The notes under the pieces: generated by a model
The model's input: the letters and a program-made list of their open reading frames with translations, nothing else
Told to the model about the DNA's origin: nothing
The model's database searches: none
Source of the DNA: a bacterium
GTDB lineage: Bacteria; Patescibacteriota; Saccharimonadia; Saccharimonadales; Saccharimonadaceae
Assembly (NCBI GenBank): GCA_030429975.1
Contig: JAUIGB010000001.1
Location: forward strand, 108,190 to 172,189
DNA length: 64,000 bases
Direction: 5' to 3'
Shown: piece by piece, positions 38,194 to 48,261 of the stretch
Layout: each line of letters starts with the position of its first letter
Numbering within the stretch: position 1 is the stretch's first letter
Program-made: the position numbers and the translations under genes

Positions 38194-38222
38194 TTGACAC
38201 CACAAGCGGTATAACAGATAAT
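38194..38222 (+). promoter_or_regulatory. promoter of T4SS module A
   Basis: TTGACA-17 nt-GATAAT; ATG 38234 lies 11 nt downstream. Confidence 0.6.
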
Positions 38223-38233
38223 AAAAGGGTAAT

Positions 38234-40291
38234 ATGTTGCAGAGATGGTCTAAACACATGACCGGTGTTCTGCACGCACATCTTAGGCGTGGGGCATTGC
38301 TGTTTTTGGGCGTCGCTCTGGCAGTCGTAATGGTCGCGTCACCGATGATGGCACGCCCTGCGCACGCGCAGGGCATATCAGATCTTCTATCTCTAGGGGG
38401 GTCGTTCACGAACGGACTCTCTAGTTGTTCGATAGAGACCGTCGGCTGGGTCATTTGCCCGACTATGCGCTCTATCGCGAAGCTTGCTGACTATGGATTT
38501 GCTTATATAAACGACAACTTCCTGCGTATCGACTACGCGCTCGTGGACGATCAAAGCGGAACGTATACCGCATGGGAAATCATGCGTACCGTGGCCAACG
38601 CGGCGTTTGTTGTCGCTTTTATGGTTCTAGTCTATTCGCAGATATCCGGGCGAGGTAGTGGCGGTTATAGCATCAAACGATTGCTACCGCGATTGATTGT
38701 AGCGGCGATAGCCGTCAATATATCTTATTTCCTGTGCGTGATATTGATAGATATATCAAATATCATGGGTGACTCCATACTGTTCATAATGAATGATCAG
38801 GTGGCATCGCGTATAGGAAATTCCGTCATGCCTATTGGCGGTAACGCTGGCGGAGCATTCCAGGACGGAACATTAGCCACCTTAACCGCCGCCGTACTGC
38901 AGAAGACAGGCGTCGCGTGGGTGTTGCTGGCTCCGGTAGCGGCAGTTATCGTTTCAGTTGCGACTATATGTGCCGCTATGTTGATTCTGTTGATTATGCG
39001 GAAGACTATTGTAGCCCTACTAGTACTGGTTTCGCCACTCTTGTTCGTTGCCTACCTGCTACCCAACCTAGAAAGGTTCTTTACTGCTGGCGTTCGGCTA
39101 TTTATACAAATGATTATGCTGTACCCTATAATCGCCCTTCTTTTGGGTGCGGGTCAGATAGCCAGCACCACGATAGTTAGTGTTGGCTCAAATGATGCCA
39201 ATTATCGTGCGGCAAATGATTTCTACTTTTCTCGGACTGGCGGTAGCGGTAGCGCAATTACTGACGCGACCGCGGCAGCGGCAGCGGTGGTTCCATTGCT
39301 TGGTGTGTGGTTCCTTTTCAAGAACATGTCATCAGTCATGAATATGGCCAGCTCTAGACTTTCCGCCGCCGTAAAGGGCAGGAGGGGAGACGAGGACAAA
39401 GAGGCACGAGTTACTGGAAAAGCCACCGCCGGTGCACAAAATCGCAAGCAAATGTTCGGCGAAGCACCTAATCGTAGACAGGCATTCACTCGCGGTCGTA
39501 GACGTACATTGGGTGGTAGCACGCTGACCGGTAGCCTAGATGATCGCAGCAGACAACCTGCACCAATTGCAGGCCCGCAACCATCTTCATCCCTTGCCGA
39601 ACAAGGTGGTGCAAAACCAAAAGACGAGGCTGCGTTAGAGGAAGAAAAACGACGGCAAGATCAAGAAGCCGCCGCGCTAAACGGCAACCTGGAAGAAATG
39701 AATCTGGAAGGCCTACAGGCAGAGGGTGGATCCAAGGATGGTGACGAAAAAGAAAAGGTCATCGCCGGCAAGGACGAGAACGAACAGGTTACTGCCAAGG
39801 ATATATTTAGCCAAATGAACCGCAAACAGGGCACCGACTCAAAGGACAAAGAGCGCAAGCTCAGCGCCGGTCCACCGCCCGCAGGAACTAGTGGTGGTGG
39901 CGAATCAGGCGGTGGCGCAAGTCAACCTTCCGCTCCAACCAGCGCGTATAGGGCTCCCCAAATGGCACAAAGCTCGAATATTGTATCTGGCAGCTCCGGT
40001 CCTGTTCAGCCCGTAAAGGCAGTGGCCGTTCCTGTTCAGGTAGACTCATCGTCTTTACTGGGTAATAAAGATCGTGGCCCCGGCACAAACGGAGAATTTA
40101 CTCCGCCAATTAGTGGCACTCAGGAAAAGGCAAAAGCTCGTGCTAATAAATACATATATGACTCGGAAAAAGAGCTGGATGATGCTCGAAACCGTGACGA
40201 TATCTTAGGTAAAAAACATTCCAACCATGATGATGAACCTCACGATTTAGACGTTCGTGGCAACAAAGAAAATGACAAGGACAATGAATAA
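38234..40291 (+). CDS. VirB6/TrbL-like polytopic membrane protein (module A)
   Basis: Signal/TM segments; SIKRLLPRLIVAAIAVNISYFLCVILIDISNIMG; paralog of 49242 ORF. Confidence 0.75.
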   Translation: MLQRWSKHMTGVLHAHLRRGALLFLGVALAVVMVASPMMARPAHAQGISDLLSLGGSFTNGLSSCSIETVGWVICPTMRSIAKLADYGFAYINDNFLRIDYALVDDQSGTYTAWEIMRTVANAAFVVAFMVLVYSQISGRGSGGYSIKRLLPRLIVAAIAVNISYFLCVILIDISNIMGDSILFIMNDQVASRIGNSVMPIGGNAGGAFQDGTLATLTAAVLQKTGVAWVLLAPVAAVIVSVATICAAMLILLIMRKTIVALLVLVSPLLFVAYLLPNLERFFTAGVRLFIQMIMLYPIIALLLGAGQIASTTIVSVGSNDANYRAANDFYFSRTGGSGSAITDATAAAAAVVPLLGVWFLFKNMSSVMNMASSRLSAAVKGRRGDEDKEARVTGKATAGAQNRKQMFGEAPNRRQAFTRGRRRTLGGSTLTGSLDDRSRQPAPIAGPQPSSSLAEQGGAKPKDEAALEEEKRRQDQEAAALNGNLEEMNLEGLQAEGGSKDGDEKEKVIAGKDENEQVTAKDIFSQMNRKQGTDSKDKERKLSAGPPPAGTSGGGESGGGASQPSAPTSAYRAPQMAQSSNIVSGSSGPVQPVKAVAVPVQVDSSSLLGNKDRGPGTNGEFTPPISGTQEKAKARANKYIYDSEKELDDARNRDDILGKKHSNHDDEPHDLDVRGNKENDKDNE

Positions 40292-43071
40292 TGGCAAAGA
40301 CTCGCCTGAATCCGGCCGACAAATCGGTATCCGAGTCTGATTACGAATCCAAGTTCAATCGTTCCGGTAAAAAAGATGGTGCAGACGATGCCAAAAACCT
40401 AAAAGACAAAGAGTCTGACCCAGATGTTGAGTGGCAGACCGGCAAGCTAAAGTACAAAGACAAAAAGAACGAGAAGGGTGCGTTTAGATTTGCCGGCCGA
40501 CACGCGGGAAAGGCACGTAAGGGTTCGGCCTTTATATTTGTGTTAGTCCTCATTGTCGGCGGAGTTTGGTATAGTTCAATATTCGCGCCAAACATACTGC
40601 TAGTGAACATCAAAGAAATGTATACCAACGATTTGGCCGATGCCACGATTGCTCTCGACACTTACTACAAAAAAATAATGAACTATAAGATTGGGCGTAG
40701 TAATTGTGGTGAGAAAGATCATATAAAGTGCAAATTATCGACGATGAGTCGAGCTCAAAAACAGGCCTTTGAAAAGCAAGGTTTTATCGTTCTTGGTTCG
40801 AAAGTAGAAGAGGACAATCGCGACGATGGCCAACCTGGCAATGAACGACCCGAAGAACGATATCAGGTTGCGTCCATAATACCCCCCGTTCAAAGTCCTG
40901 GCCTAATTGCGACAGGCGACATGCTGTTCCTCTACGCAAATCTCAGTAGCGCCAATAAAGCGCTCGTATACAATGTATTTAATCCAAAATCGGGTTTCTT
41001 CTTAGATACGCGTTTCAAACAAGTTCTCAAAACTAGATATAACTTAACAAAGGGTAATACCGTGGGAGGAAATACCGAACAGCAGGTGAACAAGTCTTTC
41101 GACAACTCGGTGAGGAACGGCGGCTCTATAGACCTATATGGCAGGCCTGGATCCAGTGGTGTTAGCCTGGGGTCTCTCAGTAATCCTCTGACTATCGCGC
41201 AACTAGAGGCGTTTATGTTACCGCTGGCACTTCAAACATACTCGTACGGCGGACTACAGTGTGCTTGGTACTCGTTCGGAAAGGCCGTCACCAACAATGC
41301 CAAATCGGCGAAGGCAGCCACTGTGGCCAGGTTTGCCATGCAATATCTAAAGGCCGCCGACGCCATAAAGGCGGGTAGTGGCGAAGAAGTCACATCAAAC
41401 GTATTAGCTAGCAAATTAGCTGAAAGCACTTTTGGAGGCTATAACGGTCCAAACGCAACGGATTCCTCTATGTACAAAGCGATTGTATACAATAACCTGC
41501 CCGTACCATCTATCTATGGCCTTTTGTACTATCTGGACACGTTTGATTTAATAGCAGCGTTGGCTCCTTCTTGGTCGCAAATAATGGCGTCGGCGGGGGC
41601 ACAAGGTGCGGCATCACAGTTACCGGGTCAACTAGGTATGCCACCGCTAAACCTCACGGGCAGTGACCGCGAGTATTGCCTGGCGGCGGAAACAACAACA
41701 AATCACGAAGCGATAAAGGACACCGAAAAAGAGTGTGTACCACAGGTAGAGGCAAGCGCCCCTCCCGGTTGGCAGGCTGGTTTGGCACACGCAATAGAGG
41801 TCGCGCAAGAGACATGCCCGGTAACACACTATGACGAACCTCATCGTCATATACATGGAGAGGGCCTTACTCAGCCATCATTAAAGGCGACTGGTCAGAC
41901 GCTCTCGGCGTATGTAGCCGGTATATTTGGTGCGAACGTCGTCGCCTGGGCAAACGCGATGTCCCTTTTGTTTACGTCGCAAACAAAAGGAGTGGCAGCT
42001 AGCGACGCTATCTTCGCGGGAACCGGACAGATACTTGGTGACATGGCAATGTCCCGTGGAATGATGCCGAGTAACGCCCTGTTTATGGCAGAGTATCTAG
42101 CTAAAAAAGACGAGGTAATGAAGGAATACAACGAAGTCGCACGTTACAACGCACGCAAAAATCCATTTGATGCCTATAACAAATTCTCGTTCCTCGGTTC
42201 GATAATGCGAAAGTTAACTCCAACATATGGCGATGAGGCTCCTCTATTCTCATCGCTAGCAAACGTTTTCTCTCTCGTGAAAGATGGCTTTAATCGCCTT
42301 AATCCGTCTGCCGATGCAATTTATTATCTACAGCCCGCACCATTTAATCCTCTCCGCCTATCGTGTCCAGATCCAGAATATCTGGCGATATTAATCATGG
42401 CCGATACTGCCTGTAATGTTCGCTATAGCTTCAGTAGGTTAGAGCTGGCAGCGCAAATAGATAGTGTTCTAGATTATATGACGCAATCCCATTCAGACGC
42501 ATACCAAGACAAAATAACGGAACTGCAAGAGCGCGCGGCACTGGCTGATCCGGAGGGAGATCTACAAAATGTCGAGCGAATGGTTGCCGAAGTAACATCC
42601 GTATCGCAACAACCGTTCATAGATGAAAGAACGGGCAAAGCAATACCCAACAGTGAATACGACAAGTTTCTACAATACTGCGTAAACCGTGCAGACCCGT
42701 GGGGCAGGAGTGCTATTCACGTTCAATACGCCAGCCTGTCCGACGAGGAGATACAAAAAAGACGAGCAGACAAGCGCGGTGGAATAGAACCAATTAGTAT
42801 ATATGACCGTGGCGACCCGTATGCAAAAATACCTATCGTAGGATTCCAGTCAATCGTAGAGGGCGCAGCGGCAGACCAAGATTGGTACACTGGCAAAAAG
42901 TGTACCGAGCAGAGCGAAATGTTAACTAATTTCCGTGCATACACTATGATATGTTCCGTGGACGGATCCTTGGCAGGCTCAGTCGACTGTACACATCCCG
43001 ACAACCAGGCCGGCGCGAGTTATCTGAACCCGTATTATATGAGTAATGATATTCTGTACTCTGGTTACTAG
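40291..43071 (+). CDS. giant membrane-associated T4SS protein (module A)
   Basis: 926 aa; motifs shared with 56584 ORF (SNCGEKDHIKCKLSTMSRAQKQAFEKQGF; QPFIDERTGKAIP; DWYTGKKC). Confidence 0.72.
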   Translation: MAKTRLNPADKSVSESDYESKFNRSGKKDGADDAKNLKDKESDPDVEWQTGKLKYKDKKNEKGAFRFAGRHAGKARKGSAFIFVLVLIVGGVWYSSIFAPNILLVNIKEMYTNDLADATIALDTYYKKIMNYKIGRSNCGEKDHIKCKLSTMSRAQKQAFEKQGFIVLGSKVEEDNRDDGQPGNERPEERYQVASIIPPVQSPGLIATGDMLFLYANLSSANKALVYNVFNPKSGFFLDTRFKQVLKTRYNLTKGNTVGGNTEQQVNKSFDNSVRNGGSIDLYGRPGSSGVSLGSLSNPLTIAQLEAFMLPLALQTYSYGGLQCAWYSFGKAVTNNAKSAKAATVARFAMQYLKAADAIKAGSGEEVTSNVLASKLAESTFGGYNGPNATDSSMYKAIVYNNLPVPSIYGLLYYLDTFDLIAALAPSWSQIMASAGAQGAASQLPGQLGMPPLNLTGSDREYCLAAETTTNHEAIKDTEKECVPQVEASAPPGWQAGLAHAIEVAQETCPVTHYDEPHRHIHGEGLTQPSLKATGQTLSAYVAGIFGANVVAWANAMSLLFTSQTKGVAASDAIFAGTGQILGDMAMSRGMMPSNALFMAEYLAKKDEVMKEYNEVARYNARKNPFDAYNKFSFLGSIMRKLTPTYGDEAPLFSSLANVFSLVKDGFNRLNPSADAIYYLQPAPFNPLRLSCPDPEYLAILIMADTACNVRYSFSRLELAAQIDSVLDYMTQSHSDAYQDKITELQERAALADPEGDLQNVERMVAEVTSVSQQPFIDERTGKAIPNSEYDKFLQYCVNRADPWGRSAIHVQYASLSDEEIQKRRADKRGGIEPISIYDRGDPYAKIPIVGFQSIVEGAAADQDWYTGKKCTEQSEMLTNFRAYTMICSVDGSLAGSVDCTHPDNQAGASYLNPYYMSNDILYSGY

Positions 43072-43073
43072 AT

Positions 43074-43715
43074 TTAATAGTTGGCTTTTTGGGCTATATT
43101 CTTCAAAACTGCCAGCGACGAGACTTCCGGTATCGTCACTTTTCTCACTGGCTGAGAAATCACGTATTTATACACCGTCAGGCCATCAATGACAATCATT
43201 CTGTGTTCTCGTTCCTGGCCTAACGTTTGCGCATGCAGAAAGTAGGCCGATTTACCTTGAACGTCTCCGGCCTTTTGCGAAGCTTTAAGTATGTTTTGAC
43301 TGTCCATGACTACAGAATTATTGAACTGGACAATATCCGCATACAGTACAGCCGATTTGCCGTCTTCTCTAACAAAATCATACTTAACGGACTGGCTTCG
43401 TATCCCGTTTAAATTCAAAACCTTGCTACTTTCCGCGTCCGAGACAGATTTCGCTTTGTTGCCCAGAGCCTCCGCAACCAAATCTTTGGTTACTAGTTTG
43501 CTTGCGCCCAAGTCGGCGCCTTGCTCGATTAATGCCGATCGAAATCCATTCGCACCAACGCCCTGTTGTTTTGGATCATAAGAAGGGAAAGCTATTATCA
43601 ACACGATCGCGATTAATACAGCAGCAGCGGCTATCAACGCCATAACGGGTAATACTATTAGCTGGGTCCGTTTGCTGACTCGTCGAGGTTTGTCGTTTTT
43701 CGTGTCTTCGGTCAT
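43074..43715 (-). CDS. single-TM hypothetical protein
   Basis: Start MTEDTKNDKPRR with TATACT-6 nt-ATG upstream. Confidence 0.7.
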   Translation of the reverse strand: MTEDTKNDKPRRVSKRTQLIVLPVMALIAAAAVLIAIVLIIAFPSYDPKQQGVGANGFRSALIEQGADLGASKLVTKDLVAEALGNKAKSVSDAESSKVLNLNGIRSQSVKYDFVREDGKSAVLYADIVQFNNSVVMDSQNILKASQKAGDVQGKSAYFLHAQTLGQEREHRMIVIDGLTVYKYVISQPVRKVTIPEVSSLAVLKNIAQKANY

Positions 43716-43811
43716 ATTCCAAGTATATATTACCACAAGCAAAATGCCAGCGCCCTCGGCGTAACGCTTGTCCTTAACTGATTACTGTTGTATTCTGATT
43801 ATGGTATTATT

Positions 43812-46169
43812 ATGCGCAAAAAGATACTGGGCATTAACGTATATTTATTAGGCTCAAGAGCAGGCAGTCGCTTGCTTGTGGGTTTAATGTTTTTCGTTTT
43901 TCTAGCCGGAACGATTGTTTCTGGCAGCCTGGCTACCGTGCAGAATGTAAGCGCGGAAACCGTAGAGGAGTATTGCGCACAGTACACTTCTAGCAGTGAC
44001 AAGAACGCTTGCCGTGATGGCACCAAAGCAAACTTTGACTGTAATGATTACTTTATTACTTTCGGCCAAGCGACGGCGGATATCTGTCGTGGCGCCGCGA
44101 ACGCCAAAAAGAATGGCACTATAAACGGAGTCTCTTCATCGCCATCACCACAACCAGCGTCAGGGGCCTGCCAAGGCTTTAGCGGTGACTTGCTAGAATA
44201 TTGCCAAACTGGACAACAAAGTAGTTCATGTAATCAAAGCATCGCCCAGGTAAATTTAGAGTACTATAATGCCTGCGCCGTAGGTGCCGGACTAGATACT
44301 CTTGATCGAGTGCCAAGCGATACTAATACACCTGCGACTGGCCGATGTCGTGGATTTACGGGTGATTTACTCAAGGCCTGTCAGGGCGGTCAAGAGTATG
44401 GTGAATGTAACCAAAATGTTGCTACGGTAGATCTAGAGCTATACAATGCCTGTGCTCTGGGCGCAGGTCAGAAGACTTATCGCTCTACACCTTCGCCATC
44501 ATCAAACCCATTCAGCGACGCGGGCAGTTACTTCCAACTACAAGACCAGCTAAACCAGGCGGGTAACTTAACTGAATTAATTGACGTATTACACGCCAAC
44601 GGTCAAGATGCCGATGTTAATACTGGTGAGATAGCAGATAACAATTATGGCTCATATATAAATGGCGCGGGCAAAAAACAGTCAATCAAGGTATATCCTA
44701 GTGAATGTACAGCTCAGGGGGTCCCTAATGCAGCGGGTAACGCCGTCCAATCCAGCTACGATCAGGCATACCAAGAAGGCTTTAAGGCGGCCCAACAAGC
44801 AGCCCAATACGCGAACAATTTGGACGATCTGCGCGGTTTACTAAATGACCCAGATAATCAATCCGGTCTGTTCGGGTCAGAGCAAACAGATCTGGACGAG
44901 TTATTTGAGTCCAATCAAAACGCTCAAAACGGATACGAAGAGGGTTACCTGGGTGGCTATCAGTCTATATTCGGCGGAGGCGGTGGTCTACTGAATAGTT
45001 TGGGTGGCCTAGGTGGCGGATCTGGTCTACTGGGCAATCTAGGTGGCCTGGGCGGCGGAGGCTCAAGCAATCAAGGTAACACTTTAAGTAATTTCAATTT
45101 TAGCGGTGGCGGTTGTCCTGCTGTCTTGTTCTTTAACGGCGGCGGCTGGCATGCGAACGATCATAACAGTGACAAAATATGGGAAACAGGCCAGCTACAG
45201 CAACGAGGCTATGCAGTATTTGATGTTACATATAGGCTAGGTTCCGACGGTATATATTATATATACGAAGACGTCCTGCGTGGCATCCGACACATGATCA
45301 ATAATTCCGGTATGTACGGAATAGATCCTAGCAGAATCGTAATATGGGGTGACAGCGCAGGCGGACACCTAGTAACCAGGGCCGGTGCCAGTGGCAAATC
45401 AGGCGCGAAAGCCGTAGTTGGTTGGTCGGCGCCTACGAATGCCTACACTGCGTTATTCAAATCATTCGAGTCATTCGCGATTAGCATAGACCATTCTACG
45501 TGTATTCCTACCGACCTCGCAGGCTTGGCCAATACGACTAACTTGCTAGCTGGCGGAAGCGGTAACGTGGTCAAGGAAGGTGAAGGACTTGCGAGTAATG
45601 ATTTCTCTAGTATTGGTCTCGATTTATCCGCGGGCGGTTTTAACGCCGACTCTATCAACCCCGTTGGTGTTATATTTGAGGCCTTAACTGTCATGCAGGC
45701 AGTGTCACAGACTGCACAGGATCTAGAAACGGTAACACAACAAATACAAAATGGTGACTTCCAGGGCTTGTCTAGTGGCGTTATCAATCTGGCTACACAC
45801 AAATTAATAGAATGTATAGACAATCTCAATTCCGCGTCGCCAGCATTATTTGCCAGTCCCGAAACACCACCTACTTTCCTCGCGGGATTCTATAACGACC
45901 AACTAATCGACCCCCAGCAGGCATATGATTTGCGAGACAAGCTACAGGCTCTCGGAGTTCGCTCTGAAGCCTTGATTCTAGAGGGCGACGAAAATGCCAC
46001 CGAGGGAGGCTGTACACAGGGAGCGGCCGGAAACAATGATGGATTCTCGTTTAATCACCTTGGTTATGACTGTCGCTTCATCTGTCCAACCCTCAATTTC
46101 CTAGACGAAATAATACAGCCAGGGGCAACTAAGTACGATTGTGCAACGGGATTACCCCAGTTAGGTTAA
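43812..46169 (+). CDS. secreted Cys-repeat protein with Gly-rich linker and C-terminal alpha/beta hydrolase domain
   Basis: VLFFNGGGWHAN oxyanion region; IVIWGDSAGGHLV nucleophile elbow; two ~52-aa Cys repeats. Confidence 0.8.
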   Translation: MRKKILGINVYLLGSRAGSRLLVGLMFFVFLAGTIVSGSLATVQNVSAETVEEYCAQYTSSSDKNACRDGTKANFDCNDYFITFGQATADICRGAANAKKNGTINGVSSSPSPQPASGACQGFSGDLLEYCQTGQQSSSCNQSIAQVNLEYYNACAVGAGLDTLDRVPSDTNTPATGRCRGFTGDLLKACQGGQEYGECNQNVATVDLELYNACALGAGQKTYRSTPSPSSNPFSDAGSYFQLQDQLNQAGNLTELIDVLHANGQDADVNTGEIADNNYGSYINGAGKKQSIKVYPSECTAQGVPNAAGNAVQSSYDQAYQEGFKAAQQAAQYANNLDDLRGLLNDPDNQSGLFGSEQTDLDELFESNQNAQNGYEEGYLGGYQSIFGGGGGLLNSLGGLGGGSGLLGNLGGLGGGGSSNQGNTLSNFNFSGGGCPAVLFFNGGGWHANDHNSDKIWETGQLQQRGYAVFDVTYRLGSDGIYYIYEDVLRGIRHMINNSGMYGIDPSRIVIWGDSAGGHLVTRAGASGKSGAKAVVGWSAPTNAYTALFKSFESFAISIDHSTCIPTDLAGLANTTNLLAGGSGNVVKEGEGLASNDFSSIGLDLSAGGFNADSINPVGVIFEALTVMQAVSQTAQDLETVTQQIQNGDFQGLSSGVINLATHKLIECIDNLNSASPALFASPETPPTFLAGFYNDQLIDPQQAYDLRDKLQALGVRSEALILEGDENATEGGCTQGAAGNNDGFSFNHLGYDCRFICPTLNFLDEIIQPGATKYDCATGLPQLG

Positions 46170-46180
46170 TTGGATTATTT

Positions 46181-46873
46181 ATGGAAAAATCACCTAATAA
46201 AAAACTTCTCGTCTTTATCTCTTTCGTAATTCTGCTCATCGTTCTGGTTGCCACGTACTTTTTGGCATGGAGGCCATCCGATAGCGATTATGATGTCGCA
46301 TCAAAAAATCTCGACGCCGTCACGAATAGCTACGCTACCTTAGAGTTAGAATTATTGATGGCAAAAAGTCCGGACAAAATCTCCAATATAACCTCATTAA
46401 AAATAGGCGTGTTGTCGGAATTGTTCGACGAATCTCTCGGTACCTTTTTAGGCAATGGCGTGATTTCGCGTGATTTCGCTGTCGGCGCGACCATGAATAA
46501 GCACCGGGAGTCGTTCACTAAATATAATGATTCCGTCAAAGAACTGGCGCAATCCATGGAGATCTATACGACTATTGTCAATTCCTGCAATGCGTATATA
46601 AATTCCGATAAACAGAATACTACTGACCTGCTGAATAGGTGCGAGAACGCGCTTGAAAATGGTTCAAAATCAGAGTACGAGCCATTCAATAATCAATTTT
46701 TTGATAATTATCGAACCCAGGTGGGTGATTTCGTATCCGACATGGACAATAAAAAAGGTAAACTACCTCAACCACCTAGCAAACAACTAGATTACAAACT
46801 GCCTGTTCTGATAGACGGAATCGAAGAAATCGAAACTGTCCTAAACACCCAAAAAACCGCATTCTGGCGATAA
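46181..46873 (+). CDS. single-TM hypothetical protein
   Basis: Start MEKSPNKKLLVFISFVILLIVLVATYFLAW. Confidence 0.7.
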   Translation: MEKSPNKKLLVFISFVILLIVLVATYFLAWRPSDSDYDVASKNLDAVTNSYATLELELLMAKSPDKISNITSLKIGVLSELFDESLGTFLGNGVISRDFAVGATMNKHRESFTKYNDSVKELAQSMEIYTTIVNSCNAYINSDKQNTTDLLNRCENALENGSKSEYEPFNNQFFDNYRTQVGDFVSDMDNKKGKLPQPPSKQLDYKLPVLIDGIEEIETVLNTQKTAFWR

Positions 46874-46874
46874 A

Positions 46875-47813
46875 TTAGGTTAGTCGAGCGCTTCTTTTGT
46901 AATCACCGTGTTTTATTTGTACAGTGATATTATCTAGAATTTTGTCTATATTTTGCACAGTTGCAATGGACTGCCATCCCTTTTTGCCGATGTATATATG
47001 GGTATCCTCGGCCACCATGTCGGTATTTGGTGCGCCGTAAAAATTGTTGCTATATGACAGATTTGATAGTTGGCTAACCAATCTGTCTTTAAAGTCTGAT
47101 GACATAATTTTGTTGGAAACAGACAAGAAATCCCACAACATTGCATCGATCTCCTTGTCAGTCTGCTCTCCAGCTACCAATAGTTTAGCTCGACATGCGG
47201 AGCTTCTACTGTGAACAGAGTTTGAATCTAGATATGTATTATATTTAGCACATATTATATCTGTTGCGGTGAGGATAATTATATTGGATAGCTTCCAGAA
47301 CAGGGGAGTAAGTTTTCGCTCTATCGACTCTTTCTCAACGTGAACATCTATAGTTATCTTTTCGACATCAGTAGATTGTTTCGTATGTTTTATTGGATAA
47401 TCTACCAGCTCAGCATCTTCTTCGTCAAAAGCCTCGTAATCATCTAGTGAAACCCAACCCTGTTCATCAATTTCTATCAGCGCCCGCCGAACAGCATCCA
47501 TATCGCTAACTTCTAACAGCTTGTCGTTCTCTACAATAACCTGCGTTAGTGCAGTACTCAAGCGTTCCAGAGAAGTATCCACCGATAGTTTTGGCACTTT
47601 CGATAATACTTCTATTGCGTCTGGGGTGTAGGCGTCTATGTCGACAGTAATTAGTCCAGAATAAGTGTATGTTGTACCTCTCAAGAAATAATCCAGCCCT
47701 TTATATAGTCCATGCGCAAAAAACAGTTCGTTTACTGCGCGCGAGAACAGGTGCTCATAGACATGGGCACTTTGTATATTTGAATACTGTTTTATAATCG
47801 TTAAGTTTTTCAT
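46875..47813 (-). CDS. M16 (inverzincin)-motif-containing hypothetical protein
   Basis: Start MKNLTIIKQYSNIQSAHVYEHLF (HxxEH); ~313 aa; distal Glu candidates E74 and E93 after the motif. Confidence 0.5.
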   Translation of the reverse strand: MKNLTIIKQYSNIQSAHVYEHLFSRAVNELFFAHGLYKGLDYFLRGTTYTYSGLITVDIDAYTPDAIEVLSKVPKLSVDTSLERLSTALTQVIVENDKLLEVSDMDAVRRALIEIDEQGWVSLDDYEAFDEEDAELVDYPIKHTKQSTDVEKITIDVHVEKESIERKLTPLFWKLSNIIILTATDIICAKYNTYLDSNSVHSRSSACRAKLLVAGEQTDKEIDAMLWDFLSVSNKIMSSDFKDRLVSQLSNLSYSNNFYGAPNTDMVAEDTHIYIGKKGWQSIATVQNIDKILDNITVQIKHGDYKRSARLT

Positions 47814-48224
47814 AATTACTTGATTAGTATATAAAAGTTGAGTCAGTTTTGCGACATGACTCAGGTCATAGATGCTATCACCACCGCGTACGGCCCTGAT
47901 TGTTTTTACCCTTGTTGTCGTGCTCTTTGCGAGTTGTCCTTTTTCGACTACCTCGCAGATCTCCGCTCCGTTGACGCGCGTTGTTGCGCCGGGTTGTGCA
48001 GTTGTGGCACACACAGACACTCTTGTCCATAGTTGTGTTTCTGCACTTACTTCCGCTTGCCATGATGTACTTACCAATCTCTTGCGGTCACGGGTGCTCC
48101 GTGACAGTGAGTGACTGTGTATGATACCAGTCAATCGTCACGGTTGTGACGAACTATGCTATAATAACATAAGTTTCAAAAAAATCAAGCTTTAGGTTTA
48201 TTCCTATTTTACTGCCTTAAGCAC

Positions 48225-48253
48225 TTGCATTTTGGTAAGTTTTGGTGTATAAT
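48225..48253 (+). promoter_or_regulatory. sigma70-type promoter for the lipoprotein gene
   Basis: TTGCAT-17 nt-TATAAT; ATG 8 nt downstream. Confidence 0.7.
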
Positions 48254-48261
48254 AGGAATAT

